Assembly: GCA_040772845.1 (NCBI GenBank)
Contig: JAXGXG010000002.1
Coordinates: 682,001-746,000 of the forward strand
From: PWXP01 sp040772845
GTDB lineage: Bacteria > Planctomycetota > Planctomycetia > Pirellulales > Thermoguttaceae
Length of the DNA stretch: 64,000 bases
Direction: 5' to 3'
Shown here in pieces: positions 52,836 through 62,107 of the stretch (its first letter is position 1; every line of letters starts with the position of its first letter). Position numbers and translations under genes: made by a program. A model generated the notes under the pieces. The model was not told the origin of the DNA. It was given only the letters and a program-made list of their open reading frames with translations, and did not search any database.

Positions 52836-54017
52836 ATGAAAGAGAACGACGGCAGTTTCGGAGCCGACGTACGTTTCCTGGCCGATCATACCGAAGTCCA
52901 CGTGCTCAGTCGCGGCGACGCCAAGGTTGCCCTTGCACCTGCCTACCAGGGACGTGTGATGACCAGTACGACCGGCGGTATGGACGGCCCGAGTTTCGGC
53001 TGGCTGAACTACAAGGTCATTGAAGGCGGCGTCCTTCCACCGGAAGCACGTCAGGGGAAACTCGAGGAACACATCTTCGTCTTCGGCGGGGAAGAACGAT
53101 TCTGGATGGGCCCCGAAGGCGGCCAGTTTTCCATCTTCTTCGCGCCCGGCGCCAAGTTCGACTTCGACCACTGGCGCACGCCTGCGTTCATCGATACCGA
53201 GCCCTTCGAAAGCGCCGCCAAGGGAGAACACTCGGCGCGGTTTACCCGGCGCGTCGACGTCTGCAACTACAGCGGTGCCGAGTTCACCTTCGACATCGAG
53301 CGGACAGTCACGCTGCTCGACCGCAAGGCCGTGGAGACGACGGTTCAAGGAACGCTGCCCGCAACCGTCCGCCAGGTGGCCTACGAAACCGACAATCGCG
53401 TAATAAACCGCGGCAACACACAGTGGACTCAGGAAGGCGGCCTGCTGTCGATCTGGCTTCTGGGAATGTACAAGCCGGGCCCACGCACCACGATCGTGGT
53501 TCCCTTCCGAAAGGGGCCGGAATCCGAGTTGGGGCCCAAGGTCAACGATGCCTATTTCGGCAAAGTCCCGCCGGAATACCTGGTTGTCAGGGAGGACGTC
53601 GCGTTTCTCAAGGGCGATGGCGCGCTTCGGAGCAAGATCGGTATCAGCCCGTTACGCAGCCTTGGAGTTGCCGGTAGCTACGATGCCGATCTGGGCGCCC
53701 TCACCCTTGTCACCTGCAACATTCCGGCCAGGCACGACCGGTACGTCAATTCGATGTGGGAGTTGCAGGAGGACCCGTTTGCGGGCGACGCCATCAATGC
53801 GTACAACGACGGTTCGCCTGCCCCCGGCCAGCCGCCACTGGGCCCCTTCTATGAGCTGGAAACGTCATCTCCCGTGGCCGAGTTGGCCCCCGGAGCAACC
53901 CTGCAGCACGTCCAGCGCACCGTCCATCTGCAAGGGGCCGTCAGCGATCTCGACGCCATCGCCCGCAGTACGCTGGGCGTCGGCCTTGCCGAGATCACGG
54001 ATGTCTTTGGACACTGA
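52836..54017 (+). CDS. DUF6786-like protein, probably carbohydrate-related
   Basis: A 393-residue protein with no signal peptide. It is beta-rich throughout (TEVHVLSRGDAKVALAPAYQGRVM, SIWLLGMYKPGPRTTIVVPF) and has the long aldose-epimerase-like beta-sandwich pattern. I recall similar planctomycete/bacteroidete sequences grouped as DUF6786, with no function. GAYQGRVM and FYELETSSP occur near conserved positions. The start at ATG 52836 is supported by AAGGATAA; the frame reaches 52728 but lacks another good start. It is followed by the truncated MITE-like copy. Confidence 0.72.
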   Translation: MKENDGSFGADVRFLADHTEVHVLSRGDAKVALAPAYQGRVMTSTTGGMDGPSFGWLNYKVIEGGVLPPEARQGKLEEHIFVFGGEERFWMGPEGGQFSIFFAPGAKFDFDHWRTPAFIDTEPFESAAKGEHSARFTRRVDVCNYSGAEFTFDIERTVTLLDRKAVETTVQGTLPATVRQVAYETDNRVINRGNTQWTQEGGLLSIWLLGMYKPGPRTTIVVPFRKGPESELGPKVNDAYFGKVPPEYLVVREDVAFLKGDGALRSKIGISPLRSLGVAGSYDADLGALTLVTCNIPARHDRYVNSMWELQEDPFAGDAINAYNDGSPAPGQPPLGPFYELETSSPVAELAPGATLQHVQRTVHLQGAVSDLDAIARSTLGVGLAEITDVFGH

Positions 54018-54060
54018 TCTGTCGGGTCAGGAACGAGGCATACGCAGCTTCCAGGTTTGG

Positions 54061-54173
54061 CGCAACCGAGCTGATTTACAGCCTGCCGCCTGGAACAAGG
54101 ACGGCATCAGCGACCGATGGCCCACCAAGGAAGCGGCTTGTTTGACCCTACCTATCGTGAATAATCCGGGCTA
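54061..54173. repeat. MITE-like element, copy C (truncated)
   Basis: A 113-bp copy colinear with the right half of copy A (from CGCAACCGAGCTGATTTA to the terminal AATAATCCGGGCTA). The left terminal repeat and about 70 bp are missing. Its last three bases are the TAG stop codon of the ceramidase-like gene on the minus strand. Confidence 0.8.
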
Positions 54174-55652
54174 TTGTGCTTCCTGGTACACTTCATCCAG
54201 TAACCGGACGGCAGTGGTCACCAGCATTTCGCCTGCCCCTTCGGCATAGCGCGTGCTTACAACCTCGTACTGCCCCTCCGAAAAGGCCGACCGGTGGGGA
54301 ATGTACGACGATCGGCCGTTGGACAGCTCGACGACGTTCGTCTGCTTGAATGGCGAGGCGGCCTTGATGCTGCGGCCCAGTTCAACGAACACCTCGCCCG
54401 GCAAGGCAACCCATGCAATGTCGCGACCAAGCGAAAACACCTGCACATCGACGTCGAACGGTTTCCCGCCGCGCGCCTCGACGTCCAGAATGCGGTACGC
54501 TTTGACCTGCTCCAGGAAGGGCGTGTTGGCGCCCTGGCGGGCATCGATTTCGCGCGCCTTCTGAAGCTCTTCGGCCGTATATTCCGCCGCGGGCAGAAGA
54601 ACGACCTCGCGCCGCACGCCCAGGCGGACGTCTTCGACCGGTTGCAGGTTGGCATAGGCCTTCAATACGTCGGCGGCGAGGATCGTTCCCAACCGTTTGG
54701 CTGCGGCAGGGCTGCTCTGCGGTGCGGCCCATTGGACGTCGATGTGGTTGATGTTGCCGCAGGCCCCGTTGCCGAACATGGTCACCATGTCGGGGCCTTT
54801 GTATTCGGCCAGGAGGCGGTAGAGCGTTGCGGGGAAATCGGCCGATATCTTCGTTCCGCCCGTCGTATCGAGGTGCAGGGCGAAGTTCACGAACGTCAGA
54901 AGCGGTTGTTTGCCCGTCTTGACGAACGGCCGGCTGCCGTCGGCCGCCATCTGCTCGACCGGCGCGGCAGGCCCCTGCCCCGCCGTTTCGGCATAAACGA
55001 CGTTCACTTGGGGATCGATCGTGCCGATCGGCCGGACGATGTTCGGGTTCTTCACCCCGGGATTCCATCCGACCGTTCCGTCCTTCATCCAGAATCGGCG
55101 AATGAACGACAGTTTTGTTTCGTCCCCGATGGCGTAAGACACGCTGGCAGGTGCACGCCGCTTGTCGGCTGCGGCCACGGCTTCGGCAATCCACTCGGGC
55201 AGTTGCTTTGCATAGTCTTTGCTCAGTTGGCTGCCGCCCGTTGCGGCCTCATCTCGCGAGGAACCGCCCAGCACGACCGGCGCCGTATGGGTATGCGTGA
55301 CCGAAATCATCACCCGGTCGGCAGGAATACCGGTTTTCTGTTCGACAATCCGCCGTGCTTCGAGGGCGATCGAACGGGGAAGCCCGATCAGATCGCACAC
55401 GACCATGGCCGCCTTGGTCTTGCCGTCGTCGAAGACTGCAGCCTTGGCGTAGATGTCGTCCAAGACGCCCTCGCTATCGCGTCGGCTGTAGTAACCGGCC
55501 ATCGGGATACCCGTGGGCGGCGTGATCTTGACCGCGGCCGTCCCAAGCCGCAGTTCTGAACCTGCCGTCTGTTCGGGCGTTGCCGCCACGCACGCCAACA
55601 GTGCAACGCCGGCTAGGAACGACATCACGAATTGGGAAGCGAAGGTTTTCAT
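54171..55652 (-). CDS. Neutral/alkaline ceramidase-like exported protein (paralogue 4)
   Basis: A 493-residue secreted protein (signal LAGVALLACVAATPEQTAG). The ceramidase-like N-domain reads GTAAVKITPPTGIPMAGYY, the zinc-site motif is SVTHTHTAP, and the catalytic block is FGNGACGNINHID, without the nucleophilic serine. It ends with LSNGRSSYIPHRSAF. It is closer in motif context to the gene at 4410 than to those at 8200 and 14147. AAAGGAT precedes the ATG. Its stop codon TAG is formed by the end of the MITE-like repeat copy C. The HAD gene lies upstream on the same strand, 38 bp away, so they may be co-transcribed. Confidence 0.85.
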   Translation of the reverse strand: MKTFASQFVMSFLAGVALLACVAATPEQTAGSELRLGTAAVKITPPTGIPMAGYYSRRDSEGVLDDIYAKAAVFDDGKTKAAMVVCDLIGLPRSIALEARRIVEQKTGIPADRVMISVTHTHTAPVVLGGSSRDEAATGGSQLSKDYAKQLPEWIAEAVAAADKRRAPASVSYAIGDETKLSFIRRFWMKDGTVGWNPGVKNPNIVRPIGTIDPQVNVVYAETAGQGPAAPVEQMAADGSRPFVKTGKQPLLTFVNFALHLDTTGGTKISADFPATLYRLLAEYKGPDMVTMFGNGACGNINHIDVQWAAPQSSPAAAKRLGTILAADVLKAYANLQPVEDVRLGVRREVVLLPAAEYTAEELQKAREIDARQGANTPFLEQVKAYRILDVEARGGKPFDVDVQVFSLGRDIAWVALPGEVFVELGRSIKAASPFKQTNVVELSNGRSSYIPHRSAFSEGQYEVVSTRYAEGAGEMLVTTAVRLLDEVYQEAQ

Positions 55653-55690
55653 GACTGGCTCATCCTTTCAAGTGGAAAAAACGCACGATA

Positions 55691-56344
55691 TCAGAACATG
55701 GAACGAATACGCTCCGGGGTCAACTCATCCAATTGCACGACCACCAGATCGGCTTCGCGAAGATCGTCGGGCGTCCGGCCCGTGCTGGCCAGGCCGATCG
55801 ATTTCATCCCTGCGGCGCGTGCAGCGGCAACGCCGGCAGGCGCGTCCTCGACCACGGCGCAACGACGCGGGGCAATGCCAAGCCGCTGCCCTGCAAGCAG
55901 GAACACCTGCGGATCCGGCTTGCCTCGCGTCACGTCGCTGCCGGTCACCGTTGCCTGGAAACGGTCTCGCACGCCAAGCCGATCGAGCACCATATGGACG
56001 TTTTCCGGCGGGCCCGAGGAGCCAACCGCCAGCGCGAAGCCGTCGTCGGCCAGGTCGTCAATCAGCTTGCCCGCGCCTGGCATGGCCGGGAACTCGTCCT
56101 CGATCAACGTCCGAAAGGCGGCTTCCTTTTCTGCGTCCATCTCAGCAATGCGGCGATCGGAAAGCCCCTCACCCCAGAAATGCGCAATGATCTCGCGACT
56201 TGTCCGTCCGAAGGCGCCGGCGAACTGCTCCTCGGTGAAGGTGAACCCCTCCTTTTCGGCCATTGCGACCCAGCTCCGATAGTGTGCCCGGTACGTATCG
56301 ACCAGGACCCCATCCATATCAAAAATCGCGGCAAGCTGCGTCAT
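55691..56344 (-). CDS. HAD-family phosphatase/beta-phosphoglucomutase-like enzyme
   Basis: A 217-residue HAD hydrolase. Motif I is DMDGVLVD (residues 9-16), with Asp9 as nucleophile and Asp11 as general acid. Motif II lies in VGSSGPP, motif III near GKPDPQVF and motif IV in VVEDAPAGVAAA. The helical cap segment and the length fit beta-phosphoglucomutase-like enzymes, which interconvert glucose phosphates or dephosphorylate sugar phosphates. AAGGAAG precedes the ATG at 56344. It sits between the ceramidase-like gene and an orphan Flp pilin gene. Confidence 0.88.
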   Translation of the reverse strand: MTQLAAIFDMDGVLVDTYRAHYRSWVAMAEKEGFTFTEEQFAGAFGRTSREIIAHFWGEGLSDRRIAEMDAEKEAAFRTLIEDEFPAMPGAGKLIDDLADDGFALAVGSSGPPENVHMVLDRLGVRDRFQATVTGSDVTRGKPDPQVFLLAGQRLGIAPRRCAVVEDAPAGVAAARAAGMKSIGLASTGRTPDDLREADLVVVQLDELTPERIRSMF

Positions 56345-56355
56345 CCGATCTTCCT

Positions 56356-56370
56356 TGGCAGAAGGAAAGC
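56356..56370 (+). promoter_or_regulatory. Weak sigma-54-like site upstream of the orphan Flp pilin
   Basis: TGGCAGAAGGAAAGC obeys GG-N10-GC, but the -24 box has one or two mismatches and the -12 box AAGC is poor. It lies about 220 bp before the pilin start. I list it only because other pilin units have better sites of this type. Confidence 0.22.
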
Positions 56371-56590
56371 GTTTTTAAGAGGGTTTCCAGAGCATCAATA
56401 TGCGCCGTGCGGCAGTGGTTGTCAACTTCATGCAGGCGAAGACGAACGAATATGCGGATTCTGCGGGAGGCGCGGTCCCGCCGCATCCGCCGTGGCTTAC
56501 GGGAGCTTTCCATGGTCTTGTGTAGCCATTACGGCAAACCTAAGCTTGACGAGGAAACGGCCTCCATCGGGGCAATAAGGACCGACGTTC

Positions 56591-56782
56591 ATGAACTGGC
56601 TCACCGCGCGAATCCGACGCTTTCTTAAGGCGGAAGAAGGTCCCACGACCGTCGAGTACGCCATGATGGTTATGCTGATCTTCCTGGCCTGCATCTCGGT
56701 GGTTGTCACCGTAGGCCAGTCAACCGCCGAGAGCTTTCAGCATTCGGGCAACGAAATCACCGAAAGCATGCAAAGCGAATAG
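56591..56782 (+). CDS. Flp-type prepilin, classical short form (pilin 5)
   Basis: A 63-residue prepilin with leader MNWLTARIRRFLKAEEG, cleavage after Gly and the classical start PTTVEYAMMVMLIFLACISVVV, with Glu-Tyr at +5/+6. The remaining 20 residues end in a polar TESMQSE. It lacks the VGLATVR-E block of pilins 1-4, so it belongs to a different pilin subgroup. AAGGACC lies about 10 bases before the ATG. It stands alone, on the opposite strand to the HAD and GltS genes, some 27 kb from tadV. Confidence 0.88.
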   Translation: MNWLTARIRRFLKAEEGPTTVEYAMMVMLIFLACISVVVTVGQSTAESFQHSGNEITESMQSE

Positions 56783-56824
56783 CGGTGGGCCTTCTTCGCA
56801 TCGTCGAACTTCGTATGGGCCTTT

Positions 56825-58351
56825 TCACGCGGATTTTCGGCCGTGGCGACAGTACGGCCCGAAAACCACAAGCCCAAAGACGATCCAGAAGATCATCAGG
56901 CTGGCCGTCACAGCCAGCACGAATCCGGGGCCGAACTGGGCAATGAGCGGAAGCGACGCGGCCGTAAAAAGTCCTCCGCCGACAATCGGTTCGAATACAA
57001 GCTGTTTGTAGCCGAAGCTCTCGAGCGCTCCCGATTTATTCTGCGGATCCGCCATGCGCATCAGCAGCAGACCGGTCGCCGTAACGCCGGTGGACTGGCC
57101 GAAATCGCCGATTCCGCGTTCGAACCATCCGAAGGGAATTATGCGAGGCGCCAGGAGCATGAGCACTCCCACGTTCCAGACGATTCCGGCGGCCGAAAGA
57201 ATGAAAAACGGGCCGGCATGGGCCCCCAAAGCCGTCAGCGAAAGCGTTCCCAGTGCCGAAACGATGGTCAGGTCGAGTGCAGCCCCGGCAATCCGGTTCA
57301 TCAGACGACGACTGATGTGGCGATCCAATCCTGTCTTGCCCGCGACAATCTGGACGATCACGCCACCAACCATCGCCAAAGGAAAGAGCGGAACGTAGGG
57401 AATGAGAGTGAACCCGCCATCGCCGCCCCACGTGTGCAGTTCCAGGACCAACAACGCCTGCTTAATCAGCCAGCCGACGGTAATAGCCAGAGCCACGATC
57501 CCCAAGTGAACCGACAGGGGATCGGTTGGCTTGGTTTCCTGCTCTTTCTCCCACTGGAGTTCCTTGAGTTCTTCCAGCGTATCGCCGTCGGCGTCGTAGG
57601 CGGTGGACAGGTCGGAGATTTTGATCGGCGAGAATGGAAGCGCCGGCTCCTGCGAACGATCCTGTTCGATCGCCTCGTTCGGAGAGGGTTGGTTCGGTCT
57701 CGCCGTTTTGGATGTCGCCAGGGCAATGAACCCGCGCCTCGCCGCCCAGTTGATCAGGATTGTGCCAAGGACGATTCCGGAAACCAGGCCGACCGTGGCC
57801 ATACCCAGCGCCAGGTCGGCGCCTTCCTGGAAACCCAGCTCCTCGAACGTATCTGCCATACCTGCGGCGGTGCCGTGCCCCCCCTCGAAGCTCATCTCGA
57901 TCAAGGCCCCGGCCAAAGGGCTGATACCGAAGACAGGGGTAAGCAGCCACATGCACAGCGAGATACCGATGACGTACTGGCCCCATGCCAAGGTCTGGCC
58001 GAAGGCAATTTGCGGTCCGGCTCGCAGCCAGATGTCGCGGACGCCCGGGATGACTTTTCCGAGAAACAAGGCGGCAAAGACCACACTAATCAGCAGCCCG
58101 GGCAATCCCCGCCAGACTGCGACAATGGCCTCGGGGAAAACGCCCGAAGCCAAAACGTGGTTGGCGCCCCAGTACCACCGGACCAGCAGCCCGAGCCCTT
58201 GCGGCCCCAGGGCCAGGACGACAAACCCGGCAATGATGGAACTGGGCAGAAACAAGGATTCGAGCAAAGGGATTCGGGCCTTCAACAGCTTTCCGACAAG
58301 CAATGCCAGTCCGATCAAGATAAACGCCCAGAAAGCATCAAGGTGCGACAT
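56825..58351 (-). CDS. Sodium/glutamate symporter family protein (GltS-like)
   Basis: A 508-residue polytopic transporter with ten to twelve membrane helices. The GltS signature EGGHGTAAGMADTFEELGF is present, as is a later repeat-type IGDFGQSTGVTATGLLLMRM. GltS proteins are about 400 residues; the extra length is a hydrophilic stretch at about residues 215-280 (KTARPNQPSPNEAIEQDRS and a run of acidic residues) between the two membrane halves. Family members import L-glutamate with sodium. ATG 58351 has GGGAG 6 bases upstream. No metabolic partner is obvious nearby. Confidence 0.88.
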   Translation of the reverse strand: MSHLDAFWAFILIGLALLVGKLLKARIPLLESLFLPSSIIAGFVVLALGPQGLGLLVRWYWGANHVLASGVFPEAIVAVWRGLPGLLISVVFAALFLGKVIPGVRDIWLRAGPQIAFGQTLAWGQYVIGISLCMWLLTPVFGISPLAGALIEMSFEGGHGTAAGMADTFEELGFQEGADLALGMATVGLVSGIVLGTILINWAARRGFIALATSKTARPNQPSPNEAIEQDRSQEPALPFSPIKISDLSTAYDADGDTLEELKELQWEKEQETKPTDPLSVHLGIVALAITVGWLIKQALLVLELHTWGGDGGFTLIPYVPLFPLAMVGGVIVQIVAGKTGLDRHISRRLMNRIAGAALDLTIVSALGTLSLTALGAHAGPFFILSAAGIVWNVGVLMLLAPRIIPFGWFERGIGDFGQSTGVTATGLLLMRMADPQNKSGALESFGYKQLVFEPIVGGGLFTAASLPLIAQFGPGFVLAVTASLMIFWIVFGLVVFGPYCRHGRKSA

Positions 58352-58637
58352 ACTCAACTCCCGGTGTCGGCGCCGGCGGCGTGTCTACGTGTGCAGTGGG
58401 GAGAATGACCTACGCCGCCGCCCCGTGAACGGCTACGTCTTCGTGCAGGTTTGGCCCCATGATGAGCAATGCCCTCTCTGTTGACAAGGGGACGCGCGCA
58501 AGTCAGAATCGAGATAAGGTCTTCCGGGTCGCCCCTCTTTCCGGCACTAGCTGGAACATTGGTCAACCAGTCGCTTCTGCTTCTGTGAGCCGGGAAAGCC
58601 GCTTCGTGTCCACGATGTCCTATCGAGAACTCCCACC

Positions 58638-61055
58638 ATGGCTTGGCCATTGGCCTCCCATTTTAGTGTGATGTTGCAGAATCCCCGGCTCGCGTTCCGC
58701 GATCCGGTGCTGCAGCAATGCGCAGTCCAGAAGAACGCGCAGGGGCAACCCCGACCTTGGGCCGGGGCCTTTGCTGTGGTGTACAAGGCGACCGATATCT
58801 ACGGGCAAAATCCCTTTGCGGTACGCATTTTTACGACCGAATCGCCGGAACGCCGCGAACGTTACGATCATATTTCGGCTTACCTGAAGGCCCGCCGGCT
58901 GAGCTGCATGTGCGACTTCGAGTATCGCGATTCCGCCATCCGGTCTGCGAGTGACGGGAAGTGGTATCCGGTGATCCTCATGGAGTGGGTCCAGGGTGAG
59001 ACCTTGTTCCGATGGGTGCAGGACCGCTGCCGTGAGGGTGACTCCGCCGCCCTGGCCCGAGTCGCTGAAATGTGGCTTGCCCTGGCCAAGGAACTGAGCG
59101 ATGCCTCGGTCGCGCACGGCGATTTGCAGCATGCCAACGTCATGGTTGACGAGCAGGGGCAACTCAAACTGGTCGATTACGATTGCCTGTGCGTGCCGGC
59201 CCTGGTGGGACGCCGGAATCTGGAGGTGGGCGTTGAACCGTACCAGCATCCCGCCAGAAACGAAGGCACACTGCTATCGCTCGATTTGGATCATTTCTCG
59301 GAATTGGTGATCTACACCGCTCTGCGTGCGCTGGCGGCAGACCCCAGCCTGTGGCAGAAACACGTGGAGGCAACCGGCTACGACAAGCTGTTGTTCCGGA
59401 CCGAAGATACGCACAATCCTGCGTCATCGGCCCTCTATCACGACCTTCAGAACCTGCGAGACGCAGAGGTTCGCCAACTGGCCGATCGGCTGTGCGACCT
59501 GGTGCACATGCGGATGGATCAGGTTCCGCCGTTAAGCCATTTGGCGGGTTCCTACGCGAAGGTGGAACAACTGCTCAACGGCGGCTATTGGGATGCCGCC
59601 GTTGAGCTGCTGAACCGCCGCGGCCATTTCCGCGACGCTCCGGAACAGCTTAAGCCGTTGATTCACCGGGCGTATGAGCACGTATGTCGCCAGCAGGCGT
59701 GGAAGGCGTTTCAGCGCATTCCGTACGAGACGACCGAGCAGTGCGACCGCCAACTCGTCGACGCTTGGAACGAGCAGCTTTTCGCCGGATTTGCCGCGGC
59801 GGAGCAAGAGCGTGTTCGGGTTGCCGAGGCGCGCCGCCGCGTGACGGCTGTCGATCGAGTATGTCATTTAGCGCAACAGGCCGGTGGGGAAGTCACTCTG
59901 GCCGCCGAGCAGGCCCTGGTCGAGGCGGCGTCACGACTTCCGCAAGGATACCAGTACAGTCTTGCGCCGCGGGTCGACCTGGCGCGGCGCCGCACGGCGG
60001 CTGCACAGCGGTTGGCGCAATCGCTGGAGAACCCGCGGTCCGAGGCCGGCATTCTTGCCGCCGGTCGCTCGCTGCTGGAATTGGGGGCCGTCCAGATGCT
60101 TTCTGAGCAGCAGCGGAATCGTATTGCCTTGGCCAAGCAACGGGCGCCCGTTCTCCGGGAGCTTGCCCAGTTGTCGTCGGATATGCCTCCGGATCAACGC
60201 GATCTCCAGTTGTTGGATCTCTGGCGGCGCGGGACGCTCGACCATTGCCCTGAAGCCGAGCCTTGGCGAGGGCAGTTGAAGGCCGCCAGACGGCGGGCGG
60301 AATTGCTCCGGGAAATCGCCAGTGCAGCCGAACGCGGCGATCGCGAGACGATTGCCCAGGCCGTTGCCGATCCCGTCTTGGCCGAATGCGCCTTACCGGA
60401 TGCTTGGCGCAGGCAGATCGACGCCGCACAGCAGCGCATCGGGCGGTTGACCAACCTCGAGACGGCTTTGCGAGAGGACCAGCCCAAGGCGTTTGTCGAG
60501 CATTTCGATGCCGCGTTGATCCGCCGTTTGCCGGATCTGTTCGGGCCCTACAGCCAACGTATCCGCGAATGGACCGTTCGAGAGGTCTTGCCGCCGAAAC
60601 GAATGGGGCTCAAACGGGTGGTCGGCTGGGGAGGCGTTCAGGTCGAAGACGAAACGGCCCAGGTATTCCTGCTCCGCTGGCACTGGCCCGATGAACGATT
60701 CATGGACCGCTGCCTTTTAACACTCAGCCTTGAAGAGCCTGCTGCCGGAGACGATCCCGACACGATGGCGACGTTTGAAACGGCCATTGTCGAACGCAAT
60801 CAATATGTGGCCGACGGCGACCACGTGCGGCTGTACATCCAGCCGGAATGGATGGGCGCCCATGTGGCCGTGTGGGCGCTGGTCGATCTGGGATTTGAAG
60901 TTCTTCAAGGGCCCCCCGTTCCGGTCGGGCGAATTCGCGTCCCTTCCAAGTGGAGCCTGGCAAGCTGGTCGGTCTTCGCCGGTCGAGGCACAGAGACGCC
61001 GGGGAACAAAGAACGGAATGGACCGGTCCAGGGTGATTCCCGGAATTCCGATTGA
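58638..61055 (+). CDS. Atypical protein kinase with long helical C-terminus
   Basis: An 805-residue protein. Residues 40-250 form a protein-kinase fold: glycine-loop region WAGAFAVVYKA, catalytic loop HGDLQHANV (Asp162, Asn167) and a DYD in place of DFG (Asp180). In the VAIK strand the sequence is FAVRIF, so the ATP-binding lysine is replaced by Arg63. The rest (about 300-650) is alpha-helical and rich in arginine, glutamine and alanine. The C-terminus (660-780) looks like a beta domain. It overlaps no neighbour; the vWA gene begins 51 bp later. Kinase plus vWA pairs are common in planctomycetes. Activity must be tested. Confidence 0.82.
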   Translation: MAWPLASHFSVMLQNPRLAFRDPVLQQCAVQKNAQGQPRPWAGAFAVVYKATDIYGQNPFAVRIFTTESPERRERYDHISAYLKARRLSCMCDFEYRDSAIRSASDGKWYPVILMEWVQGETLFRWVQDRCREGDSAALARVAEMWLALAKELSDASVAHGDLQHANVMVDEQGQLKLVDYDCLCVPALVGRRNLEVGVEPYQHPARNEGTLLSLDLDHFSELVIYTALRALAADPSLWQKHVEATGYDKLLFRTEDTHNPASSALYHDLQNLRDAEVRQLADRLCDLVHMRMDQVPPLSHLAGSYAKVEQLLNGGYWDAAVELLNRRGHFRDAPEQLKPLIHRAYEHVCRQQAWKAFQRIPYETTEQCDRQLVDAWNEQLFAGFAAAEQERVRVAEARRRVTAVDRVCHLAQQAGGEVTLAAEQALVEAASRLPQGYQYSLAPRVDLARRRTAAAQRLAQSLENPRSEAGILAAGRSLLELGAVQMLSEQQRNRIALAKQRAPVLRELAQLSSDMPPDQRDLQLLDLWRRGTLDHCPEAEPWRGQLKAARRRAELLREIASAAERGDRETIAQAVADPVLAECALPDAWRRQIDAAQQRIGRLTNLETALREDQPKAFVEHFDAALIRRLPDLFGPYSQRIREWTVREVLPPKRMGLKRVVGWGGVQVEDETAQVFLLRWHWPDERFMDRCLLTLSLEEPAAGDDPDTMATFETAIVERNQYVADGDHVRLYIQPEWMGAHVAVWALVDLGFEVLQGPPVPVGRIRVPSKWSLASWSVFAGRGTETPGNKERNGPVQGDSRNSD

Positions 61056-61106
61056 GTGCATTGTCAGAACGGATCAATTCCTACCCATTCAAAGAGGGAG
61101 CAGGGC

Positions 61107-61973
61107 ATGGCGAGGGCGCCTTTTACTCAAGAGATCAGCCGTCAGAACAAGGCGTGTTTCTTGTTCCTCCTGGACCAGTCGTTCTCGATGGAGGAACCTT
61201 TGGGAAACTCGCAACGCCGCAAGTGCGACGAGTTGGCCACCGCCATCAATGGCTGGCTCGAGAATATGGCCATTCGCGCCAGCGGCGATGAAGGCATCAA
61301 GGACTGGATGGACGTCGGCGTGTTCGGCTATCGGACGGACCAGCAGGCCAATCCGATCATCCAGTCGGCGCTCTCGGGGCAACTTGCAGGCAGACCGATC
61401 GTCTCGATTCCCGAAATCGGCGCCCAACCGGCGAGAATCGATACGCAGCCGCGGTACATTCCCGATGACCAGACGGGCCAAATGCTGGAAATCCCGTGTG
61501 AGGCGCCGATTTGGGTCGATCCGATTGCCGAAGGCGGGACGCCCATGTGCCATATGCTGTACCATACGCACCAGTTGCTGAGCCAATGGATTCAGGAGCA
61601 TCCGCGGAGTTTTCCCCCGATTGTCATCCACATTTCCGACGGGGAATCGCAAGATGGCGATCCGATCCCCTATGCCGAGGCCGTTCGCAATCTGGCGACG
61701 GAAGACGGCAACGTGCTGCTGTTGAACTGCCACCTGTCCATGACGGCGGCCGAACCGTTCATGTTCCCCGCCAATGATGATTACTTGCCCGACGAGCTCG
61801 CTCGCATCTTGTTCCACATGTCAAGCGTCCTGCCCGATCCGTTTGTCCGGCAGGGGCGCGCCGAGGGCTTCGATCTCCAGCCTGGAGCGCGTGGCATGGC
61901 GTTCAACGCCGATATGGTCTGCCTCATTCAATTCCTGAACATGGGCACGCAAGCGGCGCCGGGACTGCGGTAA
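61107..61973 (+). CDS. von Willebrand A domain protein partnered with the kinase
   Basis: A 288-residue soluble vWA protein. The metal site is FLLDQSFSMEEP (D-x-S-x-S in the form DQSFS) and the second motif IVIHISDGESQDG follows at about residue 175. The region in between has GGTPMCHMLYHTHQLL, in keeping with vWA proteins of the TerY-like type. GGGAG lies about 6 bases before the ATG at 61107. It directly follows the kinase gene, so the two products probably interact. No PP2C phosphatase gene, the usual third partner of TerY-type triads, is seen nearby. Confidence 0.85.
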   Translation: MARAPFTQEISRQNKACFLFLLDQSFSMEEPLGNSQRRKCDELATAINGWLENMAIRASGDEGIKDWMDVGVFGYRTDQQANPIIQSALSGQLAGRPIVSIPEIGAQPARIDTQPRYIPDDQTGQMLEIPCEAPIWVDPIAEGGTPMCHMLYHTHQLLSQWIQEHPRSFPPIVIHISDGESQDGDPIPYAEAVRNLATEDGNVLLLNCHLSMTAAEPFMFPANDDYLPDELARILFHMSSVLPDPFVRQGRAEGFDLQPGARGMAFNADMVCLIQFLNMGTQAAPGLR

Positions 61974-62107
61974 TTGCGGCTTATGCCGAAAACTCCGGTT
62001 GGCGCAGCGCGGTTTTCGCCCTATGATTGATCGTAGGATGTACGTTCAGGCGTGGGTCCGAGGTTGTCGATGTACGAGTGTCATGTTCAGGCAGGAGGAA
62101 ATGAGCC

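Noticed and set aside
56843..58408. Open frame of 521 codons on the plus strand
   Set aside because: It is antisense to the GltS-like gene; the sequence is hydrophilic and low complexity.
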